From Nematopogon swammerdamellus (Eukaryota > Arthropoda > Insecta > Lepidoptera > Adelidae), in NCBI GenBank assembly GCA_946902875.1, contig OX336350.1, forward strand, positions 18,962,048 through 19,026,047: a stretch of 64,000 nucleotides of DNA, read 5' to 3'. The notes under the pieces are model-generated. The model ran no database searches. It was not told the origin of the DNA and was given only the letters and a program-made list of their open reading frames with translations. Below, in pieces: positions 1-9,860 of this stretch. The translations under genes and the position numbers were made by a program. Every line of letters begins with the position of its first letter. The first letter of the stretch is position 1.

Positions 1-364
1 ATTTAGGAAATGATTATTGGGATTAATAGTAACAAAAAAGTCAAATACCTTTTTTTTTTTTTTAATAAAAAATTACAGTTTTCATACAAACTAATAAATT
101 TATTTAGTGTAAAAGGATCTAATGTTCCGCACGAACGTGGAATGAAGGCGGCGCGGCGTGAGTTTTTCGTCCCTGATCGTTCCCGCGCCAGCACCCTCCA
201 TCCGCGCGCGTCAAATTACACTAGACGAAAATATACATTTCAAAAATTAATATCTCCAAAACTAGACACTTTAGAGAAAAACTTTACTAAGTTTTTTGTC
301 TCGGAAAAACATGAGGATTGCGCTGGCGAAATTTATGTACTGGCCGTTACAACATTCTGTATAC
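1..364 (+). mobile_element. Family M TIR element, left end outside window
   Basis: The right end, at about 340-364, reads GGCCGTTACAACATTCTGTA. The same family recurs inverted at 48188-48505 and 50165-50303. The copy at 50165-50303 carries the other terminus, with the same GGCCGTTACAACA core followed by sequence matching bases 1-95 here. The termini are therefore inverted repeats and this looks like a DNA transposon derivative. An open frame of 127 codons (10-393) runs through it and is partly alignable with the 48 kb copy. Its composition is repeat-like and no known domain is visible, so I do not call it a gene. Confidence 0.6.
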
Positions 365-385
365 GGTTTAGACAGGTTGTTCAAT

Positions 386-757
386 TATCATAAAAATACA
401 AACCGAACGACAATAATTTGCTTTCTTCAGTTCAACGAATTCTTCACGAAGAAATACCTACACGAGCGTAAAATTTTCACCTTCGCATAATTATTTTAGC
501 AATTAGCAAATTGGTCTTCTTCGCAACTTTACTTAATTAAAGGTTTTTTTTTTCTTTAAAAGTTGGAAGCTAATTAAGTTGATGTCATACATAATTTATG
601 AGCTCGACATGACTTTATTGCTCAAGTACCCGAACAGAATAAATAATGCATTGACAAAGGCTCTTTACACCTGCCTGATACACTTATTTTCTAAGTTTTT
701 TGAAGTCAGAATTCTCAGTAAAATTGTTAATTTGTATTTTCGATATCGTTAAGATGG
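386..757. other. AT-rich stretch, nothing recognised
   Basis: No frame longer than chance, no terminal repeats and no match to another part of the window were seen. Confidence 0.5.
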
Positions 758-864
758 TACAGCACTTAAAAATAATAGCCCCACTGCATATCTCCCAAGA
801 TAAGGGCAAGATGTTGTGCATAAGGGCGACAGGCTAGTCACCTCTCACCTTGGCACGGTCCTGC
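758..864 (+). mobile_element. Family C fragment
   Basis: This is a degraded internal part of the family C repeat (full copies at 18704-19040 and 30511-30846), including the GAATAGCCCCACTGCAT-type block and the CACCTCTCACCTTGGCACGG block. It stops exactly where the left arm of the large palindrome begins, so it marks the breakpoint. Confidence 0.6.
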
Positions 865-1275
865 TTATATGAATATGTTTATGTAGTTTAAGTATTTTAC
901 GTATGGAGTATTTATATTATTTAATATACTCATATAAGTACGTATTAATATGTAGTTTATTTGTTATCTATGTTCATGTATGTATATAATATTATACCTA
1001 GTGTTTTTAGGCGTTCAAGTTGTCTTTGTTGTTTTTTTCATTAATTTATTAACATGTTATTAGTTAAATGTTTTTCTTTCATTCATACCCATAATAAATG
1101 TTGTAATAGGGTGGTTGACCGGCAGAGATTGCCTTAGACAATAAGTCCGCCATTTGTATATAAGTTATATGAAACAATAAAGAATATTAAATAAAAATAA
1201 AATAAATAAACTGCATGTAGGTAGATTCCAAACACTTACATTTAAATAACATCAAAAGAATAAGGGGACTGGACT
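865..1275. repeat. Left arm of large palindrome
   Basis: This arm is the reverse complement of 1291-1595 plus 2542-2652, which are separated only by a later hAT-type insertion. Positions pair with a constant sum of 2566 in the inner part, so that part is gap-free. Differences further out are a few substitutions and short indels (for example a 2-bp indel near 1005). The arm contains a LINE 3' end (GGTTGACCGGCAGAGATTGC block, then an AATAAA-rich tail) and a piece of the family L element. Only about 15 bases separate the arms. Confidence 0.9.
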
Positions 1276-1290
1276 GTTTTGACTGGATTT

Positions 1291-2652
1291 AGTCCAGTCC
1301 CCTTATTCTTTTGATGTTATTTAAATGTAAGTGTTTGGAATCTACCTACATGCAGTTTATTTATTTTATTTTTATTTAATATTCTTTATTGTTTCATATA
1401 ACTTATATACAAATGGCGGACTTATTGTCTAAGGCAATCTCTGCCGGTCAACCACCCTATTACAACATTTATTATGGGTATGAATGAAAGAAAAACACTT
1501 AACTAATAACATGTTAATAAATTAATGAAAAAAACAACAAAGACAACTTGGACGCCTAAAATAACACTAGGTATAATATTATATACATACATGAACACTG
1601 GCGGCTGGTCCTAAAGTGCGCTCGTGCGCCGCACTACCATACCACGAGAAGTCACTCAAAATAAATAATATCTTACAACATACCTACAATAAAACCGTAA
1701 TGATCGTACTCCAAATAAATGCGAATGTGAATTCGACCTTATTTTATAGATCACAAGGCACTTTTTTGCGTTTAAATGCGCGCCCCGTACGGAATCGAGT
1801 AACGCACGCGGGTCTCCATACTTAATGTATGGGGATCGGCAAAACACCGCTGGCGCGTGAGACAAAAGATACTTCATAGAAACAGTATGGGCCGAAATGG
1901 AGTTCTGCGTGCGGCGCACGAGCGCCAAACAAGGACGCTATATCGTGAATAGCCGCGCGTGCGACACGTCGCGAGCGATTCGTTTTGCACGAGTCCGCCT
2001 GCCTAGAGTCAGCGCGCTGTCATGTGATGTCACGTATCCGTTAGCGCGCGAATATTTAAAATGGGATATGGTTAGGTTTTGTGCTTTCTGTCACGTGATA
2101 CTGGAATTAAGTGGTGCCGATATTTACCTAAGCGTTGGTTAAAGGAAAGGCTTTACAATCAGGCGATCCCGGATTCATTCCTACGTTTCAAATGTTTTTA
2201 TTTTTATATATTTTTTTTAAGTATTTTTGGGACATTACTACTGTTTTCTTTTTGAAAGCTGCAGTTAGTTTTGTGGTCTATGGATGTGTTCATAAAGATA
2301 CTAAAAATGAGTTAAAAAACTTGTTTGGATTTTTTTTCTTGTTTTTTGCAACTAATTGAGTGTCTTGAGAATATTCATACTAGGTACGTACATAATAAAA
2401 CGTAGGAGTTTAAAAATTCGGAAGTCCCGATCTTAAAATAACATGACGGGAATGTGTTGGGAAATTTGGTATTTTAAGTACCTATGTAGGTACTTAGCGC
2501 ACTACCGGTCACTGAAGTCACCAGCCGCCACTGTACATGAACATAGATAACAAATAAACTACATATTAATACATACTTATATGAGTATAATATTAAATAA
2601 TATAAATACTCCATAGGTAAAATACTTAAACTACATAAACATATTCATATAA
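1291..2652. repeat. Right arm of large palindrome, carrying an insertion
   Basis: It pairs with 865-1275. It begins with family L sequence (1291-1354), continues into the LINE 3' end in inverse orientation, is interrupted by the 938-bp hAT-type element with its duplicated 8 bp, then resumes to 2652. Without the insertion the arm is about 416 bp, against 411 bp on the left. Confidence 0.9.
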
Positions 2653-2780
2653 AAAAATATATATGTTATACACCAATTATTTCTTTTGAGAGGTATAGTG
2701 CCTTTAAAGGTTTCTTGAAAACGGTGAGTGAATGTGAGGCTCTAATTCCGGGTGGGAGCTGATTCCACAGGCGCGCTGAC
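1355..2780 (-). mobile_element. LINE 3' end inserted in family L element
   Basis: The LINE 3' tail (AATAAA-rich) lies at 1355-1385. Upstream LINE sequence runs rightward to about 2780 and is interrupted by the hAT-type element. The flanks are ACATGCAGTT (about 1348-1357) and ACATGACAGTT (about 2776-2786). The intact family L copy at 62206-62793 has a single ACATGCAGTT at this point when read on the minus strand. That supports target-primed insertion with a target duplication of about 10 bp. No coding remnant was recognised, so this is 3' UTR only. Confidence 0.65.
1596..2533. mobile_element. hAT-type non-autonomous transposon, copy 1
   Basis: The ends are CACTGGCGGCTGGT at the left and ACCAGCCGCCACTG at the right. 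The element is flanked by identical 8-bp direct repeats TACATGAA (1588-1595 and 2534-2541). The opposite palindrome arm holds the uninterrupted site with one TACATGAA, so the target duplication is directly demonstrated. CAGTGG-type termini and an 8-bp duplication are hallmarks of the hAT superfamily. At 938 bp, without a plausible transposase frame, it must depend on a transposase from elsewhere. About 40 bp inside each end match the element at 41503-42910 in opposite orientation. Confidence 0.85.
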
Positions 2781-2782
2781 AT

Positions 2783-3008
2783 GACAGTTCAATTCTACTA
2801 GTAAAAAATTGCAATTTAGTCATTTTATTTTTATTTATTATAGGCGGATGTTAACCGTCCACCAAATCTCGATGAAACGATTTTCACCAAAAAGTTATAT
2901 ACTTAATATGACCGAATCTGGGAAAAATTTTCAGAGCTTTTCGTTTTCAAATATGGAGCCCTTTCGAACCCTGAAGTTACGAAACCCTACCCTGAAACAG
3001 CCTGTATA
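2783..3008 (+). mobile_element. Family L TIR element, right half
   Basis: It matches the right half of the element at 60228-60704: the TTAACCGTCCACCAAA block, then GAACCCTGAAG, then the terminal CCTGAAACAGCCTGTATA. With 1291-1354 it makes one family L copy split by a LINE insertion. The left half of the element is missing and is replaced by the inverted palindrome arm. Confidence 0.75.
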
Positions 3009-3740
3009 TTTTGAGGAAGAAAATTGGCTTGGGATTCCACGCAATGAAAGATTACAATACATTTAATTTGGCAACCATGTAAATATTTGTCCGCAATGCA
3101 GCATTGAGATATCTTAATATTTTTACTAAATATTATTCAAAGAATTTTTAAAGCTATACTGATTAATCTTGGTTTTTCTTGAAAATCTAATTTTCGAGAT
3201 ACTTAAGAGAGACTTGGCTTTGTTTACAGTAAACATTTATGGAATTATCTAACTTACGGATTAGGTATTTGTATAGTGAGATTCCTTTAAAAAAAAATCA
3301 AACCTTTAAACGCTATTATCTCGAAACTATATTTTTTGTGTTATCTCACTGTTGCTTTCAGGTATCGCTATATTCGTTTACCTCTCAGTTACGTCATTCA
3401 AAGGGTAAATTCTTGGAAGATTATTAAAGCGTTCAATAATCAAATACAATTCTCCGGTTTTCCAAAAACATTACAACAGACATTTGTAGTGGTTTCCTTT
3501 CAGTCAACGAACGAAACCTATCATAGTGGCAACTATTTGAGTTCAAGGTCTATTACCACCTCAGATGCGTAATAGCGCACAACAGAGAAAGGTACGGTAC
3601 ATAGATGGAATAGGCATATCAAGGTACGACAACTGGGTGCCATTAGTACCTAAATTTTATTAAATCGATGGATAGAGCAATGCGCTCAAGAATTTGTCAC
3701 CGATTCGGTTAGACCTTTGAGAAAAATATTATATAGAATT
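3009..3740. other. No recognised feature
   Basis: Two short overlapping frames (62 and 78 codons) at 3239-3572 show no known motif. No repeat partner was found within the window. Confidence 0.4.
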
Positions 3741-3759
3741 ATTGCTCCGAAGAAATATA

Positions 3760-4262
3760 CAGAGAAGCGGTGTTCCAGCGGCTGAGGTATGGGGTAAGGT
3801 AGCGGGGAGGCGGATCGCAGAGTCGAGCGGAAGAGGGGAGCGCGCGCGGGGCGGGTAGCGTGCGGGAGACGGTCTGGCGGCCGGCGGGGGGGGGGGGGGG
3901 GGGGGGGGGGGGGGCTCGCGCGGGGCGGGAACCGTGCGGGAGAGAGGCAAGGGGTACGGAGAACGATCCCACTCGTGCGTCGGTGTGCATATTGTCTTTT
4001 CATTCTAACACTTCATCTGCAGATCAAGAGAAGAAGAAGAAATCATTCATCTGCATCTTCGCATCGACGAAGATGTGTAAATGTATTAGTTTAATGTAGG
4101 CGAGGCGCGATCGCAGCAGGCAGGCGACAACTGTGCGCTGCGGCCTCTTGCGCTCGACTAAGAGACTTGAGGATCGTGAACCGCAACTCGTTGGAACATG
4201 TTAGTTGGCCGAGTGATTTATCTAGTACGCTAGTACATAATATATCTTTGGGTTAGTTAGAC
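3760..4262 (+). repeat. GC-rich dispersed element, matched inverted at window end
   Basis: The part from about 4065 to 4262 is the near-identical reverse complement of about 63800-63960. Shared blocks include GAGGCGCGATCGCAGCAGGC, the GGATCGTGAACCGCAACTCG block and TAGTACGCTAGTACATAAT. It includes a duplicated CGCGCGGGGCGGG block on either side of the 29-G tract. Proline-rich and glycine-rich frames here are by-products of the G run. The full element extends beyond the window at the far copy. Confidence 0.6.
3886..3914 (+). repeat. 29-base poly-G tract
   Basis: An uninterrupted run of 29 G lies inside a GC-rich block. It can form G-quadruplexes and is a likely place for length error in assembly. 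Confidence 0.9.
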
Positions 4263-4439
4263 CGACATAACGGTGTGTGTGACTTCATGTAAAGTAGTCA
4301 TCAAGAATCGGATCAAAAACTGCCTCATGTTAACAAAACGCTAACGCTCTGCACTCGCGCATCGGCGCGTTCCGTTCCGTTGACTTGATATTGATTTACA
4401 AAACTAATGACTTGATATTTAGAAGAGCTCAACCTACAA

Positions 4440-4640
4440 GAATAGAATAGAATAGAAACTCTTTATTGCACACAAATTAAAGGAAGTACACGACAAGAAA
4501 CAAGAAATACGCAAGTGTGCAAAGGCGGACTTAATGGTTTCATCAACAGTTTCTCGACTGGAATAAATCACTTGCAGTGATAAGTCCGTCTTTGCGCACT
4601 AATGAAATGAAAGCTAATGAATTAAGAGAAGACATACAGG
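4440..4640 (-). mobile_element. LINE 3' end, family T
   Basis: Read on the minus strand it ends TTTGTGTGCAATAAAGAGTT followed by a TATTC-type simple tail. It contains the TAAGTCCGCCTTTGCACACT-type block typical of LINE 3' UTRs. A second copy lies at 61826-62010. Confidence 0.65.
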
Positions 4641-4789
4641 ACATAGCTACAACATCCATCACACATCTATCCCCTCTCCCGAGATGCACTTGGGCATGAT
4701 GTAATTCCAGTACAAGGTGCTGCGAGTCTTAAACGACTAGAGGAATAATTTAAAGAATAAATATTTTTAAACAGAACTCTCAGTGATAT

Positions 4790-4860
4790 AGTAAATTCTT
4801 CGTAGGTGTAATGGAACCCGATATAACAAATGTGACAAGTTCTAGTACACGCTTACTGCC
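4790..4860. repeat. Short dispersed repeat shared with 45400-45475
   Basis: Both places carry TTCGT(A/G)GGTGTAAT(G/C)GAACC followed by a similar ACAAGTTC block and an ACTGCC end. The family is unknown. Confidence 0.5.
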
Positions 4861-4924
4861 TTCTTATTGCACATTATATAATAAAGATACCGGATAACAT
4901 TTAATAAATCGAGGCGAGATAGAG

Positions 4925-5130
4925 ACATACATACATGCATACATAAATATTATCACACACGCTGAATCCCGACAATCTGTCGGCTGGGCCTGCAAGAACT
5001 CTGGTAAATTACAGCACAACACCGACCACCACGTTTCGCAAAGTATTCGAATAAGATTCAATAGATCAAGCAGCAAGTAAGGCACGAAGACCCACCTGCT
5101 GCATGACTCGGTGGCAAGTACCATAGAGGC
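4925..5130 (-). mobile_element. Family C fragment
   Basis: This is the 3' half of family C, ending in a CATA-type simple tail at 4925. It includes AGCACAACACCGACCACCAC and the block around the CTGCATGACTCGG motif. Confidence 0.75.
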
Positions 5131-5394
5131 AATAAGTATAAATCTGTCACTTCTGATGCAGCAAAACTTGATTCGCTGTTCCGTGCTTTAACCAATAAAG
5201 TGCCTTCAAACCTTCAAACCTCAAGTACCCATGTAGACGAGCCTTTCTCATACATCACTCCCGAAAAAAACATGTTACCGACCAAACAGGCTTATAAGCT
5301 GAGCTCACAATGACCGTTGCTTGTGTTATATGACTCAACTTGTGTCCGCAAATATGCAATTTAGAAACTTTAACGTACTCATAGCACGAGATGG

Positions 5395-5775
5395 ATTTTT
5401 TTTATGTAAACCCACATGTGTGGCTGTGTCGAGGGACCAATGGTACAGTCGACAGAGCCAAAAACCCCTCTCCTCGCGAAACCACGCTCAGTGAGGCGCC
5501 ATGCCAGCAGATTTGCGGACAGTTGCAAGGCTATCTAGCCCGTTGATACGACGTTTGAAGACACCCAGGTTAAAGGATTCGGGAAACACACTCCCCGGGA
5601 GACAGTTGCACACCCTAGCGGTGCGACAAAGAAACGATTTTGAGAACCGATCGGTTCTCAAAAGCCCAATGTCATCAACAAAATGGTGCTCAGTTTCTCT
5701 GCGGCGAGTCCTGCGAAGATAGTTGGATGGTGAGGAATAAGGAATAAGGGCTTTTGAGAGGATTCGACTAGTCAA
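5395..5775 (-). pseudogene. LINE-D ORF2 C-terminus and 3' UTR
   Basis: The minus-strand frame (5488-5775, 95 codons) contains SFLCRTARVCNCLP followed by FPESFNLGVFKRRIN. This fits the conserved R-x-W-N-x-LP ... FK pattern at the C-terminus of LINE reverse transcriptase proteins, with the usual Trp replaced. The stop codon follows MAPH. The 3' UTR ends in GTTTACATAAAAAAA at about 5395-5410. It is 5'-truncated and lacks the catalytic domain. The LINE clade is not resolved, though jockey/CR1-like is plausible. Confidence 0.75.
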
Positions 5776-5846
5776 CCAACTCGCATGATTTATTCTGCGT
5801 AACTTTCGAACAAAAATTTGTTGACTGACGGATTCAATTGAGTAAA

Positions 5847-6180
5847 TACATACATATCACACATGCTGAATCCCAACAATCGGGGTAAGCAGAGTAATCG
5901 GTGTTGTGCTGCAAGAACTCTGGTAAATTACAGCACAACCCCGACCACCACGTTTCGCAAAGTATTCGAACAAGATTCAATCGATCAAGCAGCAAGTAAG
6001 GCACGAAGACCCACCTGCCGCATGACTCAGTGTAAGTACCGTGCCAAGGTGAGAGGTGGCGAGCCTGTCGCCCTTTAGCACGGCATCTTGTCCTTCCTTC
6101 CCTTAGTCGCCTTTTACGACATGCATGGGGAGGGATGCAGTGGGGCTATTCTTTTAAGTACCGACCCCACACGGTACCGA
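5847..6180 (-). mobile_element. Family C element, near full length
   Basis: It runs from the CATA simple tail (about 5847) to the head TACCGTGTGGGGTCGGTACT, read on the minus strand and ending at 6180. It has the same order of blocks as 30511-30846. No tRNA-type internal promoter is obvious. It could be a LINE 3' UTR or a SINE. Confidence 0.8.
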
Positions 6181-6380
6181 CCGGACCGACCATACACAGA
6201 TCAGTAAATTTATAGCTCCGCCTATAGGGAGCGTTATTCGACGCTATGTGAGTAATTTGTTATACTTTCCAACATTACGCTAATAAAATATAAATGAACT
6301 ATTTCTTACCCATGGTGGATTGGCCACAATTGCGCAAATGCATCGTCAGGAGCGCTCTCCTAGCAATTTTTGTTTTTTGT

Positions 6381-6740
6381 TTTTTTTTTTTTATGGAATC
6401 TGACACGGTTGGCTACATCACCTACAACATCCGTGATGTCAGCCCATAACACCGGATGAACTAGATGCCATGTCAGTGCGTCCCTTTATTTCATGTCGGC
6501 TACACTGAATTGGACGGAAAACACGAACTATTTACATAGCCGTTTCGACCGATTATTCGTTCAGTGCGGTAGTATCAACCCGGCCGGGATAAACCCTACC
6601 AACTAGTAAGGTAAGAAGGGAAGGGACCTACAGTTTAACGTGGAATCCGAACCACGGACAGCCTCCAACGTTCGAGCGGTCACCCATCCAAGTACTGACC
6701 GCGGTCGACCGACCGCACCACTGAGCTACCGAGGCTGACA
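6381..6740 (-). mobile_element. SINE-A
   Basis: On the minus strand it starts at GTCAGCCTCGGTAGCTCAGT (tRNA box A-like). The 5S-like segment is present but shortened here. It continues through the GTGGTTCGGATTCCACG T-arm-like hairpin, the GTAGGTCCCTTCC body and the tail CGTGTCAGATTCCATAAAA with a poly-A run. Confidence 0.9.
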
Positions 6741-6789
6741 TGCGGCGTTGTGAGCGGGGATATCTCGCTCACTCTGGTCAGATTTTAAG

Positions 6790-7195
6790 CGGCGGGTGGC
6801 CGAGTGGTTTGGGCATCGGCTTCTCATGCGGGAGGTCCGAGGTTCGAATCCGGTCGCCGTGTTCCATTGAGTTTTTTCTGACGAAAAAATTTACGTGCAT
6901 ACCTACACCTGCTGCTTCACCGTTCGGAACCGGTGTAAAACTGTAGGTCCCTTCCCTTGCCCCTTACTAGGTGGTAGGCTCAAATTATAGCCGACTGGGT
7001 TGGTACCACCGTACTGGATGTAAGATGGCCGCATAGCAGCCTCGGTTGAGTTCTCCTCTAGTCCAGTATAGCCAGCAATCCAGGGAAGTCTCTGGTATGG
7101 CACCTACCTTCTCGGAGTTGATATTGGCTAGTCAGAGCATGTGCTTTGGCCCGTCTGACTCAGCCACCCATACCGGATTACATAAAAACAAAAAG
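6790..7195 (+). mobile_element. SINE-B, full length
   Basis: The head GGTGGCCGAGTGGTTTGGGC carries a box A, and GGTTCGAATCC is a consensus box B, as in type II (Ser/Leu-like) tRNAs. The body shares AAACTGTAGGTCCCTTCCCT and TTACTAGGTGGTAGG with SINE-A. The tail is CATACCGGATTACATAAAAA. RNA polymerase III transcription is expected from these boxes. Confidence 0.9.
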
Positions 7196-7287
7196 ATGGG
7201 CGGGTATAATATTGAAGTATAATGCGACCCTTTGAAAGTATTCGTGGTGATTCCACCTGAAGGCAGGCACACTTGTTTATCGACACG

Positions 7288-7690
7288 TTTTTTTATGTAA
7301 TCCGCTATGGGCGACTGAGTCGGAGGGGCCAAAGCAGATGCTCCGACCAGTAAATATCACCTCCGAGAAGGTAGGTGCCATACCGGAGACTTCCCTCGAT
7401 TGCTGGCTATACTGGACTAGAGGAGAACACAACCGAGGCTGTTATGCGGCCATCTTACAACCAGTACGGCGGTACCAACCCAGTCGGATACAATTTGAGC
7501 CTACCACCTAGTAAGGGGCAACACCTACAGTTTTACACTGGTTCCGAACGGCGAAGCAGCAGGTGTAGCCTGTAGGTATGCTCGAAAAATGTTTCGTCAG
7601 AAAAAGCTCCTTGGTACACGCCGAGCGGATTCGAACCTCGGACCTCTCGCATGAGAAGCCGATGCCCAAACCACTCGGCCACCCGCCACT
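7288..7690 (-). mobile_element. SINE-B, full length, inverted
   Basis: Head on the minus strand at 7690, A-rich tail at 7288. Together with 6790-7195 it forms an inverted pair of SINE-B copies about 90 bp apart, able to fold into a hairpin of about 400 bp if transcribed through. Confidence 0.9.
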
Positions 7691-8027
7691 TAAGGTAACA
7701 TGTCACGGCGCGCTTTGACTCTTCTAGAGTAATCATCGGTGGTTTTGTTAGCTGAACCTAAATTTAGACGTTCCCTCTGGTCAGTAAATTGTTCTACGAG
7801 TACTTTGCGCTCTGTAGTTTGTTTTATATACTTAGTTCTAAAACTTTTAGTTATGCGAACTATCTATTTACCCAGGCATTGGTAACTAGGCCTTTGTGCA
7901 AACTAAAACTTCTCGTCTCTCTCTCTTGTATCTTCTGCTAATATAAAATGCTATGTCTTTAGTTTACCGGTTAAATTTAGATTTAAAACCGGTGAACTCG
8001 AAAACTGACGATTATCGAGTTTAAGAA
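7691..8027. other. No recognised feature
   Basis: AT-rich sequence between SINE copies. No frame or internal repeat was recognised. Confidence 0.4.
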
Positions 8028-8852
8028 GCGGCTGGTGGCCGAGTGTTATGTGCACCGGCTTCTCATGCGAGAGGTCCGAGATTCGAATCTGGTCGGCGTG
8101 TACCAATAAGAAGCGAGCCAATAAGTTATTTCTGACGAAAAAATTTACGTGCATACCAACACCTGCTGCTTCACCGTTCGGAACCGGTGTAAAACTGTAG
8201 GTCCCTTATCTTGCCCCTTACCAGGTGGTAGGCTCAAATTGTGGCCGACTGGGTTGATACCACCGTACTGGATGTAAGATGGCCGCATAGCAGCCTCAGT
8301 TGTGTTCTCCTCTACTCCAGTATAGCCAGCAATTCAGAGTAGTCTCCGGTATGGCACCTACTTTCTCGTAGGTGATATTGGCTGGTCGGATAATGTGCCG
8401 GAGCAGCTTCGATAGCTCAGTGGTGCAGACAGTCGACTGTCGCTATTGATGGTTAAGCAACGCTGGGCCGGTCAGTACTTGGATGGGTGACCGCTCGACC
8501 GTTGGAGGCTGACCGTGGTTCGGATTCCACGTAAAACTGTAGGTCCCTTCCCTTCTTACCTTACTAGGTGGTAGGGTTCAACCGGCCAGTGCGGTGGTAC
8601 CAATCCGTTGGCACCACCGCACTGAATGAAACGTCGTCGGTCGAAACGGCTATGTAAATAGTTTGTTATTTCCGTCCAGTTCAGTGTAGCCGGCACGACC
8701 GAAGAGAAGCACTGACATGGCACCTAGTTCACCCGGTGCTATGGGCTGGCATCACGAATGTTGTAGGTAATGTAGCCAACCGTGTCAGTTTCCATAAAAA
8801 AATGTGCTTTGGCCCCTCCGACTCAGCCACCCATACCGGATTACATAAAAAA
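8028..8852 (+). mobile_element. SINE-B interrupted by SINE-A
   Basis: SINE-B occupies 8028-8398 and resumes at 8801-8852 with TTTGGCCCCTCCGACTCAGC and the ATTACATAAAAA tail. The box A is mutated (GGCCGAGTGTTATGTG), so this copy is probably not transcribed. Confidence 0.9.
8399..8800 (+). mobile_element. SINE-A nested inside SINE-B
   Basis: Nearly full length: box A-like head (GATAGCTCAGTGGTGCAG), 5S-like segment (GTCAGTACTTGGATGGGTGA), T-arm-like hairpin and poly-A tail. It is flanked by AATGTGC at 8392-8398 and 8801-8807, a target duplication as expected for LINE-driven insertion. It is younger than the SINE-B it interrupts. Confidence 0.9.
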
Positions 8853-9068
8853 AAACTATTGATGCGATTCCCATGCACATTGTTCCCGTAAGATGTGGCA
8901 TAGCTCGAGATGGTAAAAGCGTATGTACCTACCTACCAAAGCTATTTCTCAAAGAGCCTGGGGCAATGAAGAAAAGCCTTGCGTGAAAATAAAAAAAAAA
9001 CATTTACCTTACATAGGTACCTAAATTGACCCCACACGGTACAAAATATTTTAATATTATATTACTTT

Positions 9069-9456
9069 CTTTTTTTTTTATGGAAACTGACACGGTTGGC
9101 TACATCACCTACAACGTCCGTGATGTCAGCCCATAACACCGGGTGAACTAGGTGCCATGTCAGTGCTTCCCCCTTTGATCGTGCCAGCTACACTGAACTG
9201 GTCGGAAAACACAAACTCCTTACATAGCCGTTTTAACCGGCGTTTCATTCAGTGCGGTGGTACCAACCCGGGCGGGTTAAACCCTACCACCAAGTAAGAT
9301 TAGGAGGGAAGGGACCTACAGTTTTACGAGGAATCCGAACCTCGGTCAGCCTCCAACGGTCAGCGGTCACCCATCCAAGTACTGACCGCACCCAGCGTTG
9401 CTTAACATTCAATAGCCACAGTTGACTGTCTGCACCACTGAGCTATCGAGGCTGAC
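9069..9456 (-). mobile_element. SINE-A, subfamily A2
   Basis: Very close to 36225-36612 and 38905-39225. All share the T-arm-like stem GAGG/CCTC in place of GTGG/CCAC, a shortened AACGGTCAGCGGTCACCC segment on the plus strand, and CCCCCTTTGATCG in the body. This indicates a distinct, fairly recent subfamily. Confidence 0.9.
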
Positions 9457-9610
9457 AAAATTACATACTAAAAAACAAATTAAGTGAAATGTGAAAATTA
9501 TTGTTACTGTTACCATCAGTCTATTTAATGAGAATACAATTTATTTATTGTATTCCCATTAAAAGTTTAATTATTTCAATTTTGTTTCATTTATTAAATT
9601 GTTAAAGCAT

Positions 9611-9860
9611 CAAGTGGCAGTGTGCTGGGCACGTTGAGACGAAGAGACGATGACCGATGGAGTAACCGTGTCCTACCTACACTGGCGGCCGTGGCCAGGA
9701 AAACGGAGTGTGGGAAGACCACCGCCAGGTGGGACGACGACATCAAGTACGTCGGAGGAAAGCAGTGGTTCCGTATCGCTGAAGGCCGGGAGGACTGGAA
9801 GAAAATTGGAGAGGCGTATGTCCAGCAGTGGACGCTTACACGCTGACTGACTGACTGACT
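9611..9860 (+). pseudogene. RTE-type LINE C-terminal fragment, copy P1
   Basis: The frame at 9622-9846 encodes RRDDDRWSNRVL then RWDDDIKYVGG and EAYVQQWTLTR-stop, the C-terminus of an RTE/BovB-like ORF2. The 3' end is a (CTGA)n run. It is flanked by GTTAAAGCAT at 9601-9610 and 9861-9870, an exact 10-bp target duplication. It is strongly 5'-truncated, with no catalytic domain, and the conserved WRPW-type segment is altered. Confidence 0.9.

Noticed and set aside
10..393. 127-codon open frame at the window start
   Set aside because: It lies in family M, a repeat present three times here. The parallel frame at 48053-48559 is conserved only where the repeat is. Composition is low-complexity and there is no domain.
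3686..4003. Proline-rich and glycine-rich frames
   Set aside because: Produced by the poly-G tract and GC-rich flanks, in several frames at once.
4440..4640. Short host transcript end (AATAAAG on minus)
   Set aside because: The same sequence with the same tail recurs at 61826-62010, so it is a LINE 3' end.
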